64,000 nt of DNA from CAWCDJ01 sp963796675 (GTDB lineage Bacteria; Acidobacteriota; Terriglobia; Bryobacterales; Bryobacteraceae): contig CAWCMS010000009.1 in NCBI GenBank assembly GCA_963796675.1, positions 1 to 64,000 on the forward strand. The letters are read 5' to 3'. The position numbers and the translations under genes are program-made. A model generated the notes under the pieces. It was not told where the DNA came from. It saw only the letters and a list, made by a program, of their open reading frames with translations, and did no database searches. Position 1 is the first letter of the stretch. Each line of letters opens with the position of its first letter. Positions 27,683 through 37,237 of the stretch are shown here, piece after piece.

Positions 27683-30600
27683 CTACTGGGTCACGTTCAG
27701 GCTTGCGGCGGGGCATGCCACGCCGCCCACCGTCACGACCACCTGCTGCGCGCCCAGGGGCGCGTCGCCCGGTATCGTGAAGTTGACCTGGGTCACGCCC
27801 GTCAAACCGGACGGAATTCCATCGAAGAGCACCGTCGCCGTAGCTCCGCCCACGGTGACCGAGAGCGGCAGCCGGGACTTCGGCAGCTTTGAAAGCGCTG
27901 TGCTCGAAGAGGGTGTCGCGCCAGTCGCAAGTGTCGGAGTCACGTCGCCATCCCCCGTGATGTACATGGCGATGGTCTGCCCCCGCGCGGCGCTGGCTGT
28001 GGGAACCAGGTTGCCGGAGCCGTCGGTGAAGATACCGGGAGCGGCCACGGCGATCGAGATCGGCAGCGAGGCGACGCTGCCGTGGTTGTTGATCGCCAAT
28101 ACCGCCGGCCCGGAACCCGCCTCGTACGGGATCTGCAGATTGATTTGGCCTGGCGACACGTAATAGAGCGGCGCGGTAATTCCATTGACTGTCGCCGATA
28201 CCCCCGCGAGCGAGAGAGGCAAGGGCAGATAGAGGGCCGCCTCGGTGTCTGGGGCCAGCGTGGTTCCGAATACGCTCGCCAGCATCCCCGGCGCGAAGAC
28301 GGAGCGGAATGACGCTCCATTGCCCGCGCCTGCAACCGACATCGTGCCGGATTGGGATACCGTCAAGGTCACGGGGATTTCGATCAACTGCGGAACGGCA
28401 TCGGAAGCCTGGATGGTCACAATCGCTCGATAGGCGCCCGCCGACAACCCGGCTGTCGAGGCCTGTAGGGTGAGCGTTCCCGACCCGCTGCCGGACGCCG
28501 GAGAGACGGAAAGCCAAGCGGCGGTACGGTTGGCCGGCGCCACCGATGCCGACCAGTGCGGGGAGTTGCCCGAAAAAGTCAACGCCACCATCGACGAAGC
28601 GCCGGTCGACGATCCGGCAACCTGCCACGACACGCCGGTCCGGTCCGCCGAAAACGCGGCAGGCGATGCGGAGGCGTCCGCGAGGCTGATATCCATTGAG
28701 GCGCTGATGCTGCTGCCGGTCTCCAGCAGGCCGGTCAATTGCACCGTCTTGGTGCCGGGCGATTGCGTACTGTTCCAGCAGATGGTGCCTTCCAGACTGC
28801 CGAAAGGCGCCAGGCGAGTCGTGCCGAAGATGGCTTGAATCTGGCCGGTCAGGTCCGTGGCATTGATCAAGAGCTTGGTCAACTGAACGGTGAAGCCGCT
28901 CTGCTCCTGCACCAGGATTTGGTGGACCCACTGGCAGGAAGGATCGGCCTGCGGATTCCGCTGCACCGTCTGCGGTGTGCCGGTCAACGCGATTGAGGGC
29001 ACGAGCGCCGGACCGGCCGGCCCCAGCAGGCGCACGGTGGCGTCACGCGTCCATATAGCGCCCCCGGCGTCGGTGCCGGTGAAGTGAAAGACGCTGTCGA
29101 ACGGAGGAGTGATTTCCGTGACCCGGATACTGCCCGTGATCGAACCATGAGCCGGAATGTTCGCCGTCTTGAAGAAGCTCACGATTTGGGAAGTGTAATC
29201 GTCGCCATCGATATTGAGGCTGGTCAGGGTCGTGGACACGCCCGCGATCTCTTTCAGGGTGACGGAAATCGACCAGCTCGGATCGCCCGTCGAAGGAGTC
29301 TGATAGGCGGGATTCGGAGTGATCGTAGGAACCACTCCAGAGCCGGAAGCGGGCGGCGCCACGGTAATCCTCAGATCGGCGCTCGAGCTGTCGTAGACGC
29401 TGTCGCCGCTGTAGACCGCCGAAATCAGTCCGCTCGCGGCGGCAATCCGCACGGCCGGGACAGTCAGCTTCGCCGCACCCGAGACTACGTCTGCCGTTCC
29501 CAACAGGGTGTCATTGGTCGTGAACGTCACGGTGCCGGTAGCCGCGGCACTGCCGCCGGCGTGGACCGCGGCCGTAAGAGTGACGCTGTCATCAATGCCC
29601 GGCGTTAGGTTATCCGTCGAAAGCGAGAGCGTGGTCGCGGTGCCGGTATTCCATTTCTGGACCAGCATGGCGGCGTCTATCGAGCCGAGGCCGGTGGTCT
29701 GGTCGTAAGTACTGCCGGCCGCATATCCGACCACGCCGTCGTGGCAATCGGGGCTGCCCTGCACACAGGGAACGCGGTTGTCGCCCGTGGTCACATCGTG
29801 AAACGCTTCGGGCGAGGCTTGCGCCAGCCGGTAGAGCGCCGGATTGAGATTGCCCAGTCCCGGCTGGGACAAAACGCTCTTGGAAGTCAGGTACTGGTTC
29901 AGCAGGGCAACGATCCCCGCGAACGCCGGGCTCGAGGCGGAGGTTCCGCCGACGGCCGTCAGTACGCCGCTCGTCGTCAGCAGGTAGGGATCGTGTGCCG
30001 GAGAAGCGGCGAACGAGACATCGGGGACGTCGCGCGCGCCGTCGGCCGGTACCCCGGGGCCCGTTTGCCAGGTCGGCTTCGTGTACAACACGCTGGCGCC
30101 TCCGCCCGTGGCGAGCAGCTCGGTATAGAGGTCCGAATCGTTCCAGGCGGTTTCGGGAATATACGAGATCACGGAACCCCCGCCGGCGTTCGTAGTCGAG
30201 TTCCAATATGTGCCGGTGCCTTCGTTGAAGGTGGTTCCGCCCACGGCGACGATTTCGGGAATTCCCGCCGGCCAGGTGACCGTGGCGCCCTTGGAGGCTT
30301 GCGGGGTGGCGGCAGTATAGTCACATGCCGCGGCGCCCTGATCGCCGGACGCAACCATCCAGGTGATGCCCTGCGCCGCCGCTTGTTGCGCCACATAGCG
30401 CCAGGCCGGTGTGTAGTATTGCTCGCAGCCGCCGTAACTCAGGGTCATCACCGGCGCCAGGTTCTGATCCACACCGTAGAGCAGCGAAGTCAGGACGCTG
30501 CCGGCGTAGACGTAGATCACCTTGGCCTGCGGCGCGATGGCGCCTGCCCATTCCAGGTCGAGGTCGGCTTCGACCATGTCGCCGCTGCGCTTCCCGGGGT

Positions 30601-31384
30601 CGGGGCCGGTGAGCACGATCTGCGGATCGTTGGGTGGCAACCCGAAGCGCGTGCGAAACAGGCCGATGTCCGATAAGTCGACCGCCGTCTGGCCGATCAC
30701 CATGATCGATTGGCCCGTACCGTCATATCCCTGGCTATAGAGAGGTTTCAGGTTATAGATGGTGGCGAAATCGTCGGGAGAGAGATAGTGATAACCGCGC
30801 GAGGTGTAGCGGGGCCGCACCGACAGGGGCTTCGGGCCGAAATCGTCGAGGCCGGCGAATCCCGCGACGATTCCCGCCAGAACCTCGGGCACCTGGGGGT
30901 CCGTGGCGTTGGCAAAGTGGACTTCCTGCCCATCGCTGAACGTGCGGATCTCCGTGTGGAACGCGCGGCTAACCGCGCCCGCGCTGCCGCTGACCGTGAT
31001 CCAGTGCCGGCCGCGTGCGACCTGCGTAACCCGCAGCCCCTGCGAGGTGAGCCACGCCGTAATCTTGTCGATATCCGGCTGCGTGAGCCCGAAGCGATCG
31101 GCAAACTGCTCGGGAGTTAACCAATGGTGGTAACTGGGCGAAGCCGGACTCTGGACGTCGGCGAGAAAGGCCTCGAGCGAGGGGTCGGGCCGGAGCAGTA
31201 GCGTGACGGCCTCCATCGGCATTTTCGAATCGGCCGGACCGCGGTCGAAGCTCGCCCGCGCTCGCCCTGCGGCGCTTCCCGGAACGCTCACCAACCTGCC
31301 CTGGACAATGCTCCCGGCAATTCGATTCTCAGCCGCCGAAAGGAGTAAGGAAGAGAATAGCCCTATAACTAGAAGGCTGCGCAA
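27683..31384 (-). CDS. S53 family (sedolisin/kumamolisin) peptidase with Ig-like, BACON-like and TIGR03437 domains
   Basis: This is a 1233-aa exported acid protease. TTG 31384 is the likely start: GGAGG lies 9 nt upstream and a signal peptide (LLVIGLFSSLLLSAAENRIA) follows. The pro-kumamolisin activation domain covers about 25-200 (SYHHWLTPEQFADRFGLT). The S53 domain has the Glu/Asp motif EADLDLEW near 275, the oxyanion Asp in ASGDQGAAA, and the catalytic Ser in GGTSASSPAFAGI near 480. After it come an Ig-like repeat (VTFTTNDTLLGTADV), a BACON-like domain (AWLSVSPASGSGSGTLTL) and the last 230 residues, a TIGR03437 domain (GNGASFRSVFAPGMLASVFG). It is probably surface-attached or secreted and active at low pH. 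Confidence 0.93.
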   Translation of the reverse strand: MRSLLVIGLFSSLLLSAAENRIAGSIVQGRLVSVPGSAAGRARASFDRGPADSKMPMEAVTLLLRPDPSLEAFLADVQSPASPSYHHWLTPEQFADRFGLTQPDIDKITAWLTSQGLRVTQVARGRHWITVSGSAGAVSRAFHTEIRTFSDGQEVHFANATDPQVPEVLAGIVAGFAGLDDFGPKPLSVRPRYTSRGYHYLSPDDFATIYNLKPLYSQGYDGTGQSIMVIGQTAVDLSDIGLFRTRFGLPPNDPQIVLTGPDPGKRSGDMVEADLDLEWAGAIAPQAKVIYVYAGSVLTSLLYGVDQNLAPVMTLSYGGCEQYYTPAWRYVAQQAAAQGITWMVASGDQGAAACDYTAATPQASKGATVTWPAGIPEIVAVGGTTFNEGTGTYWNSTTNAGGGSVISYIPETAWNDSDLYTELLATGGGASVLYTKPTWQTGPGVPADGARDVPDVSFAASPAHDPYLLTTSGVLTAVGGTSASSPAFAGIVALLNQYLTSKSVLSQPGLGNLNPALYRLAQASPEAFHDVTTGDNRVPCVQGSPDCHDGVVGYAAGSTYDQTTGLGSIDAAMLVQKWNTGTATTLSLSTDNLTPGIDDSVTLTAAVHAGGSAAATGTVTFTTNDTLLGTADVVSGAAKLTVPAVRIAAASGLISAVYSGDSVYDSSSADLRITVAPPASGSGVVPTITPNPAYQTPSTGDPSWSISVTLKEIAGVSTTLTSLNIDGDDYTSQIVSFFKTANIPAHGSITGSIRVTEITPPFDSVFHFTGTDAGGAIWTRDATVRLLGPAGPALVPSIALTGTPQTVQRNPQADPSCQWVHQILVQEQSGFTVQLTKLLINATDLTGQIQAIFGTTRLAPFGSLEGTICWNSTQSPGTKTVQLTGLLETGSSISASMDISLADASASPAAFSADRTGVSWQVAGSSTGASSMVALTFSGNSPHWSASVAPANRTAAWLSVSPASGSGSGTLTLQASTAGLSAGAYRAIVTIQASDAVPQLIEIPVTLTVSQSGTMSVAGAGNGASFRSVFAPGMLASVFGTTLAPDTEAALYLPLPLSLAGVSATVNGITAPLYYVSPGQINLQIPYEAGSGPAVLAINNHGSVASLPISIAVAAPGIFTDGSGNLVPTASAARGQTIAMYITGDGDVTPTLATGATPSSSTALSKLPKSRLPLSVTVGGATATVLFDGIPSGLTGVTQVNFTIPGDAPLGAQQVVVTVGGVACPAASLNVTQ

Positions 31385-31535
31385 GATACGTATCCTCCGA
31401 TACGAGCTATTAAAGTAACTGATCGCCGATAACTTCACAACCGCGACTTTGGTAATCAGGCGAGAGGGGGAGCGCGCGAGCCGTCGAAAATCGGGCATGC
31501 CTGCAGGCCGCCTCCGGCGAAGTAGAATCTTTCTT
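31385..31535. promoter_or_regulatory. Divergent promoter region between S53 peptidase and Ser/Thr kinase
   Basis: These 151 bases must hold the control elements of both genes. On the plus strand, TAGAAT at 31523-31528 ends 7 nt before the kinase ATG, which would produce a leaderless message. On the minus strand, only the GGAGG of the peptidase gene is clear. No palindromic operator was seen. Confidence 0.4.
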
Positions 31536-34136
31536 ATGGCCCCCCAAACGCCGCCCTCGATTGCCGAAACGGTCGCGGCAGGCGCCGAGTCTATCTCTTC
31601 CATAACCTCTTCAGCGTCGTCGGCCGTCGAAGAGGGACGTTTTGCAGCGGGGACTCTGCTGGGCGGGCGTTACCGCATCCTCGGCCTGCTGGGCCGGGGC
31701 GGCATGGGAGAGGTCTACCGCGCTACCGACCTGATGCTGGGCCAGGCGGTCGCGCTGAAGTTCCTGCCGGAGGAGGCTCGACAGAATCCGCGCCTGCTCG
31801 AAAGGTTCCACGGGGAAGTGCGGGTGGCGCGGCTGGTCTCGCACCCGAATGTGTGCCGCGTCTACGATATCGGCGAAATCGAGGGCATGCCGTTCCTTTC
31901 CATGGAATATGTGGACGGCGAAGATCTGGCATCCCTGCTCACGCGGATCGGCCGTCTGCCGGCCGATAAAGCGATCGAGACGGCCCGCAAGCTGTGCGCC
32001 GGCATCGCGGCCGCGCACGACCGCGGCGTGATCCACCGCGACCTCAAACCGCAAAACATCATGATCAACAAGCGGGGCGAGGTGGTCATCATGGATTTCG
32101 GACTGGCGGCTATCGCCGACCAGCTTAGCGGCGCCGAGGCGCGCAATGGCACTCCGGCCTACATGTCACCGGAACAGCTTCGCGGAGCGGGTGTCACCTC
32201 GCGCAGCGATATCTACGCGCTCGGCCTGGTTCTCTACGAACTGTTTACGGGCAAACGGCCTTACGACGCGAAATCGCTGCGGCAGTTGATGGATCTGCAG
32301 GAATCGCTGCAGATCACGAGCATGACGTCGATCGCATCCGAAATCGACCCGGCAGTAGAAAAGGTAATCCGCCGCTGCCTGGACCCGGATCCGGAAAAGC
32401 GGCCTCCCACCGCGCTGGCGGTAATGGTGGCGCTGCCGGGCGGGGACCCTCTGGCCGCCGCGCTGGCCGCCGGGGAGACGCCGTCGCCCGAAGTCGTCGC
32501 CGCGCACGGGCAGAGCGAAGGCATGTCGCTACGCTACTCGATCCCCTGCCTGGCGCTGATCTGCGCGACGCTGCTGGCAGCGCCGTTCCTGTCTTATAAG
32601 ACGCGCGCCATGTACCATGCACCGCTCGATTCTTCGCCCGATGTGCTGGCGCACCGATCGCGCGAGGTGGCGGCGAGTTTCGGATACACTCAGCGGCCGG
32701 CGGATTCCGACTTGTGGTTGGAGCACAGAACTAATCTGGTCCGGTACCTCCGCGAGTTGAAGGTACCCAAGCGCTGGGAGGAGTGGCTGGCTGCGGAAGC
32801 GCCGATCGAGTCCATCTATCGCGAAAGTCCTGCTCCGCTGGTGGCCTCCCCCTACGGCGAAGTCACGACGGACAATCCTGCCCCAACACTCCCCGGCATG
32901 GTCCAGGTGGACCTGGATGGCAATGGTAAATTGTTGGCCTTCTCGGGCAGGCCCTATGATTCCGCGCAGAACCTGGCGCCTCCCGTCGCACCGGATGCAG
33001 TCTTCAGGGCGGCGGACTTCGACGTTTCCACCTTTCAGGAGGTCGCTCCGACTGGCGCGCCGCTGTTTGCCTCGGACACAATACGCGCCTGGAGGGGGCA
33101 GCACCCAAAGATCCCCGATACACCGGTGACAGTACGGATCGCCTGGTGGAAGGGCCGCGTCACCGACGTACTGGTGACCTATCCCTACACCGCCACGGGC
33201 GGGGAAACCGGCTCTGCCGCAGTACGGCGAGTGAGCGACCTGGTGGCGTATACCGCTCTGGTGATCGGCATCATCTTTGTCGGGCTGCTGGCTCGACGCA
33301 ACTGGCGGCTCGACCGCTCCGACCGGAAGGGAGCACTGCGTTTGGCCGTGGCGCAGTTGCTGCTGAGCGCGCTGGGATGGATCGGCTGGGTCCACGCAGT
33401 TCCCCGCGATGTCATGATCGATTTTGCGCAAGCGAGCCTGGCTGACTGGCTCTTTTGGGCCGGCCTGGTCTGGCTGGTCTACCTGGCTCTGGAGCCCGCA
33501 GTGCGCGCACGATGGCCGCACTCGATCGTCACGTGGAACCGGCTGCTGGCAGGGCGATGGATGGATTCTCAGGTCGGTGCACACATCCTCATCGGCGCAG
33601 TGGTGGGCTGTGCGGTTTGGGCCGGCTTTCAGTTCCTGGGCATTTGGCTCTCTCATTCCGACAATCTGAACACCGGAGGCATACTGGAGGCGACCCTGGG
33701 AACCCGCCATTGGATCGGAATCGCCGCGAGGATGATCGGCAACGCCCTGCGCGTCAGCATGATCGGCTTCTTCCTGATTTTCGGTTTGCGCCGGTTACTG
33801 CACAGGGACTGGGCGGCAGCGGCGGTGGCGGCCGTCGTCTTTACCATGCTGGAAGGAGAAGTCACGCGTTCCAGCGAATGGCAACTGGTGGTCCCGATCT
33901 ACATCGTGGTCTACGCGCTACTGATCTTCGTGCTGCTGAGATTTGGATTGGTTGCCACAGTGGCAGCCATCGTGTTCACAAACTGCACAGGCGCTATCAC
34001 GATCGGCGCCGATTGGAGGGCGTGGTACGTGCCCTCCGGGCTCGCGACCATGTTGTTGTTGTTCGGAATCGCGGTGTTCGCGTTCTGGCGATCGCTGGGC
34101 TCGCGGGATCTGCTCGGCGGGACATCGGCGGGCTGA
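31536..34136 (+). CDS. Hanks-type Ser/Thr protein kinase with C-terminal polytopic membrane domain
   Basis: This is an 866-aa protein. The kinase domain (about 45-320) has the glycine loop GRGGMGEV (53-60), Lys75 in VALKF, Glu94, the catalytic loop HRDLKPQN (167-174), DFGLA (187-191) and TPAYMSPEQ, so it should be active. A first membrane helix (about 335-353) leads into a periplasmic segment of roughly 210 residues, followed by about eight more helices (570-855) ending in a CPBP-like run of hydrophobic segments; no CPBP catalytic motif is clear. PASTA, TPR or WD repeats common on such kinases are absent. ATG 31536 is used; no ribosome site is visible. Confidence 0.9.
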   Translation: MAPQTPPSIAETVAAGAESISSITSSASSAVEEGRFAAGTLLGGRYRILGLLGRGGMGEVYRATDLMLGQAVALKFLPEEARQNPRLLERFHGEVRVARLVSHPNVCRVYDIGEIEGMPFLSMEYVDGEDLASLLTRIGRLPADKAIETARKLCAGIAAAHDRGVIHRDLKPQNIMINKRGEVVIMDFGLAAIADQLSGAEARNGTPAYMSPEQLRGAGVTSRSDIYALGLVLYELFTGKRPYDAKSLRQLMDLQESLQITSMTSIASEIDPAVEKVIRRCLDPDPEKRPPTALAVMVALPGGDPLAAALAAGETPSPEVVAAHGQSEGMSLRYSIPCLALICATLLAAPFLSYKTRAMYHAPLDSSPDVLAHRSREVAASFGYTQRPADSDLWLEHRTNLVRYLRELKVPKRWEEWLAAEAPIESIYRESPAPLVASPYGEVTTDNPAPTLPGMVQVDLDGNGKLLAFSGRPYDSAQNLAPPVAPDAVFRAADFDVSTFQEVAPTGAPLFASDTIRAWRGQHPKIPDTPVTVRIAWWKGRVTDVLVTYPYTATGGETGSAAVRRVSDLVAYTALVIGIIFVGLLARRNWRLDRSDRKGALRLAVAQLLLSALGWIGWVHAVPRDVMIDFAQASLADWLFWAGLVWLVYLALEPAVRARWPHSIVTWNRLLAGRWMDSQVGAHILIGAVVGCAVWAGFQFLGIWLSHSDNLNTGGILEATLGTRHWIGIAARMIGNALRVSMIGFFLIFGLRRLLHRDWAAAAVAAVVFTMLEGEVTRSSEWQLVVPIYIVVYALLIFVLLRFGLVATVAAIVFTNCTGAITIGADWRAWYVPSGLATMLLLFGIAVFAFWRSLGSRDLLGGTSAG

Positions 34137-34164
34137 TCCGCAATTCAAAAATTGAGGAGGAATC

Positions 34165-34458
34165 ATGCTGCGTAGAGGAATTGTTGCCACGCTGTTCGCG
34201 GGTGTGTTGGCAGTCAGTGCGATGGCGGCGGATGTGGTGGTGCGGGTAGCGCCGCCGCGAGCCGTCGTCGAGCGGCCGGGTAGGGCGCCGCACCGCGGCT
34301 GGGTGTGGACTCCCGGGTACCAGCGGTGGGATGGGCGCGCGTTTGCCTGGGCGCCGGGAGCCTGGGTGGCCCCTCCGCGTCCGCATGCCCGGTGGGTCCC
34401 CGCCCACTGGGTGCGCCGCCGCGGCGAGTGGGTGTTCGTCGCCGGCCATTGGCGGTAA
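34165..34458 (+). CDS. Small secreted WXXGXW-type repeat protein
   Basis: This is a 97-aa protein with a signal peptide (ATLFAGVLAVSAMAAD) followed by aromatic repeats typical of YXWGXW/BcpO-type proteins: RGWVWTPGYQRWDGRAFAW, APGAWVAPPRPHARWVPAHW, and GEWVFVAGHWR. These repeats recur about every 18 residues and probably bind glycans or the cell envelope. AGGAGG lies upstream of the ATG. It follows the kinase gene by 28 nt and may be co-transcribed with it. Confidence 0.82.
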   Translation: MLRRGIVATLFAGVLAVSAMAADVVVRVAPPRAVVERPGRAPHRGWVWTPGYQRWDGRAFAWAPGAWVAPPRPHARWVPAHWVRRRGEWVFVAGHWR

Positions 34459-34472
34459 CCGCGCTTTACTTC

Positions 34473-34502
34473 ACCCTCCGGGATTTCATAATCTCGGAGG
34501 GT
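34473..34502 (+). promoter_or_regulatory. Hairpin spanning the aminotransferase start
   Basis: A 13-bp stem with one G-U type mismatch (34473-34485 with 34490-34502) and a TCAT loop ends on the GT of the proposed GTG start. Its 3' arm contains GGAGG. It may end the upstream transcript or hide the start of the aminotransferase. The CATAAT at 34487-34492 inside it could alternatively be a -10 element giving a leaderless message. Confidence 0.45.
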
Positions 34503-35688
34503 GTCGTCTTCCGTAGCTTCCCTTCGTTCCCGATTTCGCAGCCAACGGACCCTGCGATTCACTGAATCGGTCATTCGCGAGATGACGCGCCTCGCCTTGC
34601 GGCACGGCGCGATCAACCTGGCGCAGGGCTTTCCGGACTTCCCCGCCCCGCAGGCATTGAAGCAGGCCGCGGCCGACGCCATCGCCGCCGACGTCAACCA
34701 GTACGCCATCACCTGGGGCGCTAAACCGTTTCGCGATGCCATCGCCGCCAAGTACGCCCGCACGTACGGAATGGAGTTTGACCCCGAGCGCGAAATCACC
34801 GTGTGCTGCGGTGCGACCGAAGGGATGATCGCTTCCATGATGGCGGTGCTCGACCCCGGCGACGAGGTGGTGCTCTTCGAGCCCTTCTACGAGAACTACG
34901 GACCCGACACACAGCTCTGCGGCGCCGAAGCCCGCTACGTTTCCCTCCATCCGCCGGACTGGCGGTTCGACCCCGATGAATTGCGGCGCGCCTTCACCCC
35001 GCGGACCAAGGCGATTATTCTCAATACGCCGAATAACCCGACCGGCAAAGTTTTCACCAGAGAGGAACTCGAATGTATCGCCGGACTCTGCCAGGAATTC
35101 GACGCGCTGGCAATCACGGACGAGATCTACGAGCACATCCTCTATGACGGCGCGGTCCATATCCCCATTGCATCGCTGCCCGGGATGCGGGAGCGGTCGA
35201 TTCTGGTGAACAGCATGAGTAAAACCTACTCGGTGACCGGTTGGCGGGTAGGCTGGGTGCTGGCATCGCCCGACCTGACCGACTCGATTCGGAAGGTCCA
35301 CGATTTCCTCACGGTAGGCGCTGCCGCACCGCTGCAGCAGGCGGGAGTCACCGCGTTGAGTTGGGGCAACGAGTATTATGCGCACCTATCGGAAGAGTAT
35401 GACGGGCGCCGGCGTCACATCCTTGAGACCCTGGCGATGGTGGGGCTCCACGTAATTCCTCCGCGCGGCGCATATTATGTGATGGCGGATATTACAGGAT
35501 CGGAATTCGGCGGTGACCTGAGTTTTGTTCGTAATTTAATTGAAACGTACGGAGTGGCATCCGTGCCCGGGTCGTCGTTTTTCGCACAGCCGGGAAGGGG
35601 CTCGCAGCTGGTCCGCTTTTGTTTTTGCAAGAAATATGAGACTCTGGAATTAGCTAGGCGCAATATCCTAAAGCTGAAATTCCAATAG
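34501..35688 (+). CDS. Class I/II pyridoxal-phosphate aminotransferase
   Basis: This is a 395-aa fold-type I aminotransferase. GAINLAQGFPDFPAP and NQYAITWGAKPFRDAI bind substrate, LNTPNNPTGKVF contains the conserved Asn, ITDEIYEHI the Asp, and SMSKTYSVTGWRVGW the PLP-binding Lys. The N-terminal signature and SFF near the end fit the methionine/kynurenine aminotransferase (YbdL/KAT) group, which uses sulfur or aromatic amino acids with a keto acid. The GTG at 34501 keeps the first helix (FTESVIREM); ATG 34582 would cut it off. No ribosome site has normal spacing. Confidence 0.87.
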   Translation: MSSSVASLRSRFRSQRTLRFTESVIREMTRLALRHGAINLAQGFPDFPAPQALKQAAADAIAADVNQYAITWGAKPFRDAIAAKYARTYGMEFDPEREITVCCGATEGMIASMMAVLDPGDEVVLFEPFYENYGPDTQLCGAEARYVSLHPPDWRFDPDELRRAFTPRTKAIILNTPNNPTGKVFTREELECIAGLCQEFDALAITDEIYEHILYDGAVHIPIASLPGMRERSILVNSMSKTYSVTGWRVGWVLASPDLTDSIRKVHDFLTVGAAAPLQQAGVTALSWGNEYYAHLSEEYDGRRRHILETLAMVGLHVIPPRGAYYVMADITGSEFGGDLSFVRNLIETYGVASVPGSSFFAQPGRGSQLVRFCFCKKYETLELARRNILKLKFQ

Positions 35689-35719
35689 CTGGCCCCAACA
35701 GCCGGCGGGGAAGATAGTG

Positions 35720-36103
35720 ATGCTTCCAGAGTTTTTGCTGCCGGAGACTACCGTTCGCGAAGCCGGAACGAGTCCCGAACTTAGCCTTGGCGATCAGCAA
35801 GGCGGAACTTTAATCCTGACTCTTGGAATTACCAGGATCATCGAGCAGGAGAGCATCGATATCTCCATTTGGGGTTCTTCCGACGGTACGGATTGGGCGC
35901 CCAAGCCGCTCGCCAGTTTCCCTCAGAAGTTTTACTGCGGGACTTATCAATTCATCCTGGATCTTTCCGATCGACCCGAGATCAAATACCTGCGCGCCAA
36001 ATGGCAGGTAAACCGATGGGGTAAGGGAGATCCGAAACCGCTCTTCACCATTTACCTCTTCTTACAGGAGATGTCGCAAAGGCTGAGCGCCGTAGGAGCC
36101 TGA
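35720..36103 (+). CDS. Conserved-looking protein of unknown function
   Basis: This is a 127-aa soluble protein starting at ATG 35720 (GTG 35717 also possible), with GGGGAAG upstream. It is beta-rich: LILTLGITRIIEQESIDISI, WGSSDGTDWAPKPLASFPQ and YCGTYQFILDLSDRPEIKYL suggest a jelly-roll-like or discoidin-like sandwich. There is no signal peptide and there are no catalytic residues that can be named. It lies between the aminotransferase and mqnC and may share their transcript. Confidence 0.68.
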   Translation: MLPEFLLPETTVREAGTSPELSLGDQQGGTLILTLGITRIIEQESIDISIWGSSDGTDWAPKPLASFPQKFYCGTYQFILDLSDRPEIKYLRAKWQVNRWGKGDPKPLFTIYLFLQEMSQRLSAVGA

Positions 36104-36150
36104 CCCGCATAGACGGCGGACACCTGTTATCTTAGAAATATCCGCTGTCT

Positions 36151-37182
36151 ATGATTACTCGCGAAGAAGCTCTCGAACGGTTTCGCTCCGATGATCTGAT
36201 CGGGATCGGTATGGAGGCGGACTCTATCCGCCGCAAGTGGCATCCCGAAGGCATCGTCTCCTACATCATCGATCGCAACATCAACTACACGAACTTCTGC
36301 ACGGAGTACTGCAGCTTCTGCGCGTTCTACCGGCCCATGGGCCACGCGGAAGGCTATGTACTACCGAACGAGGTCATCTACGAAAAGATTCAGGAGACGC
36401 TCGACCTCGGTGGTACGGGCGTCCTGATGCAAGGCGGCCTCCATCCGGATCTCAAGATCGAGTGGTACGAAGAGCTGTTTCGCGGCATCAAGCAGCGCTT
36501 CCCGATCCATCTGCATTGCCTGTCGGCGCCGGAGGTGACGAACATCGCGGACGTCAGCGGGCTCAGCCTGCGGGACACGATCGCGCGCCTGCGGGACTCC
36601 GGCCTCGATTCAATTCCCGGCGGCGGCGCGGAGATTCTGGACGACGCGGTGCGGCATCGGATCAGCCGGCTGAAGTGCTCGGTCAACGACTGGATAGACG
36701 TCCACCGCACGGCGCACCAGTTGGGCATGCGGACGACGGCCACCATGATGTTCGGCTGCGGGGAGACGATCGAGCAGCGGATGAATCATCTGGAGCTCGT
36801 GCGCAATCTGCAGGAAGAGACGGGCGGCTTCACGGCCTTCATCCCGTGGACCTTCCAGCGCGAGAACACTTCGCTCGGGCGGTTCGTAAAGGAAGAAGCG
36901 ACCGCGGTGGAATATCTGCAGACGCTGGCGATTTCGCGGATTTACCTCGACAACATCGAGAACGTGCAGAGCTCCTGGGTCACACAAGGCTTAAAGACGT
37001 GCCAGTTAGGACTGCGGTTCGGCGGCAACGACGTGGGCAGCATCATGATCGAAGAGAACGTGGTGTCGGCTGCCGGCGCCCATCATCGCGCGAGCGAGGA
37101 AGAGCTGCGGCGGATCATCCGCGACGCCGGGTTCGTCCCCAAGCAGCGGGACACGCTGTATCGCACGTATTTCTTGCATTGA
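36151..37182 (+). CDS. mqnC: Cyclic dehypoxanthine futalosine synthase
   Basis: This radical SAM enzyme of the futalosine menaquinone pathway cyclises dehypoxanthine futalosine. The 343-aa protein has the CxxxCxxC iron-sulfur motif at Cys50, Cys54 and Cys57 (FCTEYCSFCAFY), then GGTGVLMQGGLHPDLKIEWY and FRFGGNDVGSIMIEENVV-type C-terminal residues (GLRFGGNDVGSIMIEENV), all diagnostic for MqnC rather than MqnE or CofG. Length is normal. The other mqn genes are not in this window. It suggests that respiration here uses menaquinone made through futalosine. Confidence 0.95.
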   Translation: MITREEALERFRSDDLIGIGMEADSIRRKWHPEGIVSYIIDRNINYTNFCTEYCSFCAFYRPMGHAEGYVLPNEVIYEKIQETLDLGGTGVLMQGGLHPDLKIEWYEELFRGIKQRFPIHLHCLSAPEVTNIADVSGLSLRDTIARLRDSGLDSIPGGGAEILDDAVRHRISRLKCSVNDWIDVHRTAHQLGMRTTATMMFGCGETIEQRMNHLELVRNLQEETGGFTAFIPWTFQRENTSLGRFVKEEATAVEYLQTLAISRIYLDNIENVQSSWVTQGLKTCQLGLRFGGNDVGSIMIEENVVSAAGAHHRASEEELRRIIRDAGFVPKQRDTLYRTYFLH

Positions 37183-37230
37183 GCTTCCAGCCCGCCCGGA
37201 TCGGGCTGAAGCCCGATGCAAGCTGAAGCT
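37183..37230. terminator. Inverted-repeat cluster between convergent mqnC and MATE genes
   Basis: Several overlapping inverted repeats lie between the two stop codons: AGCCCG and CGGGCT around a 7-nt loop, CGGGCT-GAAGCCCG, and the near-palindrome GCAAGC-TGAA-GCTTGC. No T-tract follows. The likely role is a shared transcription end for the two convergent genes. Confidence 0.45.
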
Positions 37231-37237
37231 TGCCCCA

